Positions 63,542 to 64,000 of a stretch of DNA of 64,000 nt are shown here, in pieces (within the stretch, counting starts at the first letter, position 1; every line of letters begins with the position of its first letter). Origin of the DNA: Symbiodinium natans (taxonomy: Eukaryota > Sar > Dinophyceae > Suessiales > Symbiodiniaceae); assembly GCA_905221605.1 (NCBI GenBank), contig CAJNDS010002214.1:68512-132511 (forward strand), read 5' to 3'. The notes under the pieces were generated by a model that had not been told where the DNA came from, made no database searches, and saw only the letters and a list, made by a program, of their open reading frames with translations. Position numbers and translations under genes: made by a program.

Positions 63542-64000
63542 CCCTTGCATGATCAACCCTTGCATGAGTCGTGTCAGATATTCAGCCGGCGGACGGGCCG
63601 CCCTTGACCTCCCTCGGACGACCATGGCTTGAAGATGGCTGCACTACAAAGGTGCGTCGGACCCCGCAACACAAGATAAGCCTGAAGCTTATCAGGCTCA
63701 GGGTATGATCTGGCACTGTAGTAGTGCTGTAGTGCTGACAGTGCTGTGGCCCAAGAAACGCTTGGCAACGCCATGCATTGCTGGATAACTTAGGACACTC
63801 CCTGTTCTGTTGTACATGTTGTACCAGCGCTCAACGGAAAGCAGACACTGGAGTCACTGGAAAGGTGACTGAATGAACTGCTGGTAATACTTCCCGACTG
63901 GCAAGCCAGCACCTCCTAAGATGTTATGAATGTGGACGCGTCGGCTGGAGCTGTGGCACAAGATTCGTGCCCTGTACAGCAGTCTTTCGAACTCTGTCTA
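63542..64000. other. No gene recognised
   Basis: Unique DNA to the window end; no supportable exon. Confidence 0.4.

Noticed and set aside
1-64000. Window as a true chromosome end because of TTTAGGG repeats
   Set aside because: Arrays are short, in both orientations, spread over 64 kb and interleaved with genes; none is terminal.

Overview
The window looks like nuclear DNA of a dinoflagellate, probably of the Symbiodiniaceae/Suessiales type. The evidence is: almost 40 interstitial tracts of the TTTAGGG/CCCTAAA heptamer; many short exons whose introns start with GC or GA as well as GT and end in AG; every gene I could recognise lying on one strand (minus); and eukaryote-only proteins (CCT chaperonin, CENP-C, SLC49-type carrier, FkbM methyltransferase with a Cys-rich N-terminus, VWA protein, a plastid-type presequence). 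Nothing looks bacterial.

Layout. 1-0.7 kb: exon-like pieces of an unidentified minus-strand gene. 0.73-9.44 kb: a complete 8.7-kb LTR element in plus orientation, with identical 223-bp LTRs, a 5-bp TAGGG target duplication, a copia-style half-tRNA-iMet primer site and one intact 2609-residue ORF with six CCCH zinc fingers but no pol domains. 9.9-11.2 kb: exons of a VWA (MIDAS) protein. 13 kb: one exon of an unknown gene. 14.8-15.5 kb: Cys-rich secreted, probably GPI-anchored protein. 18.2-20.2 kb: FkbM-type methyltransferase. 22.1-22.65 kb: complete 3-exon gene for a small secreted protein. 25.2-28.1 kb: unidentified gene in which short exons alternate with TTTAGGG arrays. 28-35 kb: repeat-rich DNA with minisatellites and the longest interstitial arrays. 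35.4-46.3 kb: a 26-exon CCT4 (TCP-1 delta) gene; its largest intron (about 5.7 kb) holds a separate intact intronless gene for a protein of about 1300 residues with about 22 kinesin-light-chain-type TPRs. 46.8-48.6 kb: fragment of a class III CoA-transferase (CaiB/BaiF). 51.7-52.9 kb: CENP-C homologue with CENP-C motif and cupin. 57.8 kb: an exon boxed between two arrays. 58.8-61.2 kb: two-exon FLVCR/SLC49-like MFS carrier. 62.5-63.2 kb: last four exons of a small membrane protein with a plastid-type presequence.

The genes do not form a pathway. They look like a normal dinoflagellate unidirectional housekeeping array. The unusual parts are the mobile and repeat components: the pol-less LTR element, a dispersed 80-120 bp inverted-repeat family whose ends contain GGGTTTA, and TTTAGGG arrays that sit mainly in introns and may derive from those ends. 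Exon boundaries were worked out by eye from reading frame and homology remembered at family level; none was checked by alignment or RNA.
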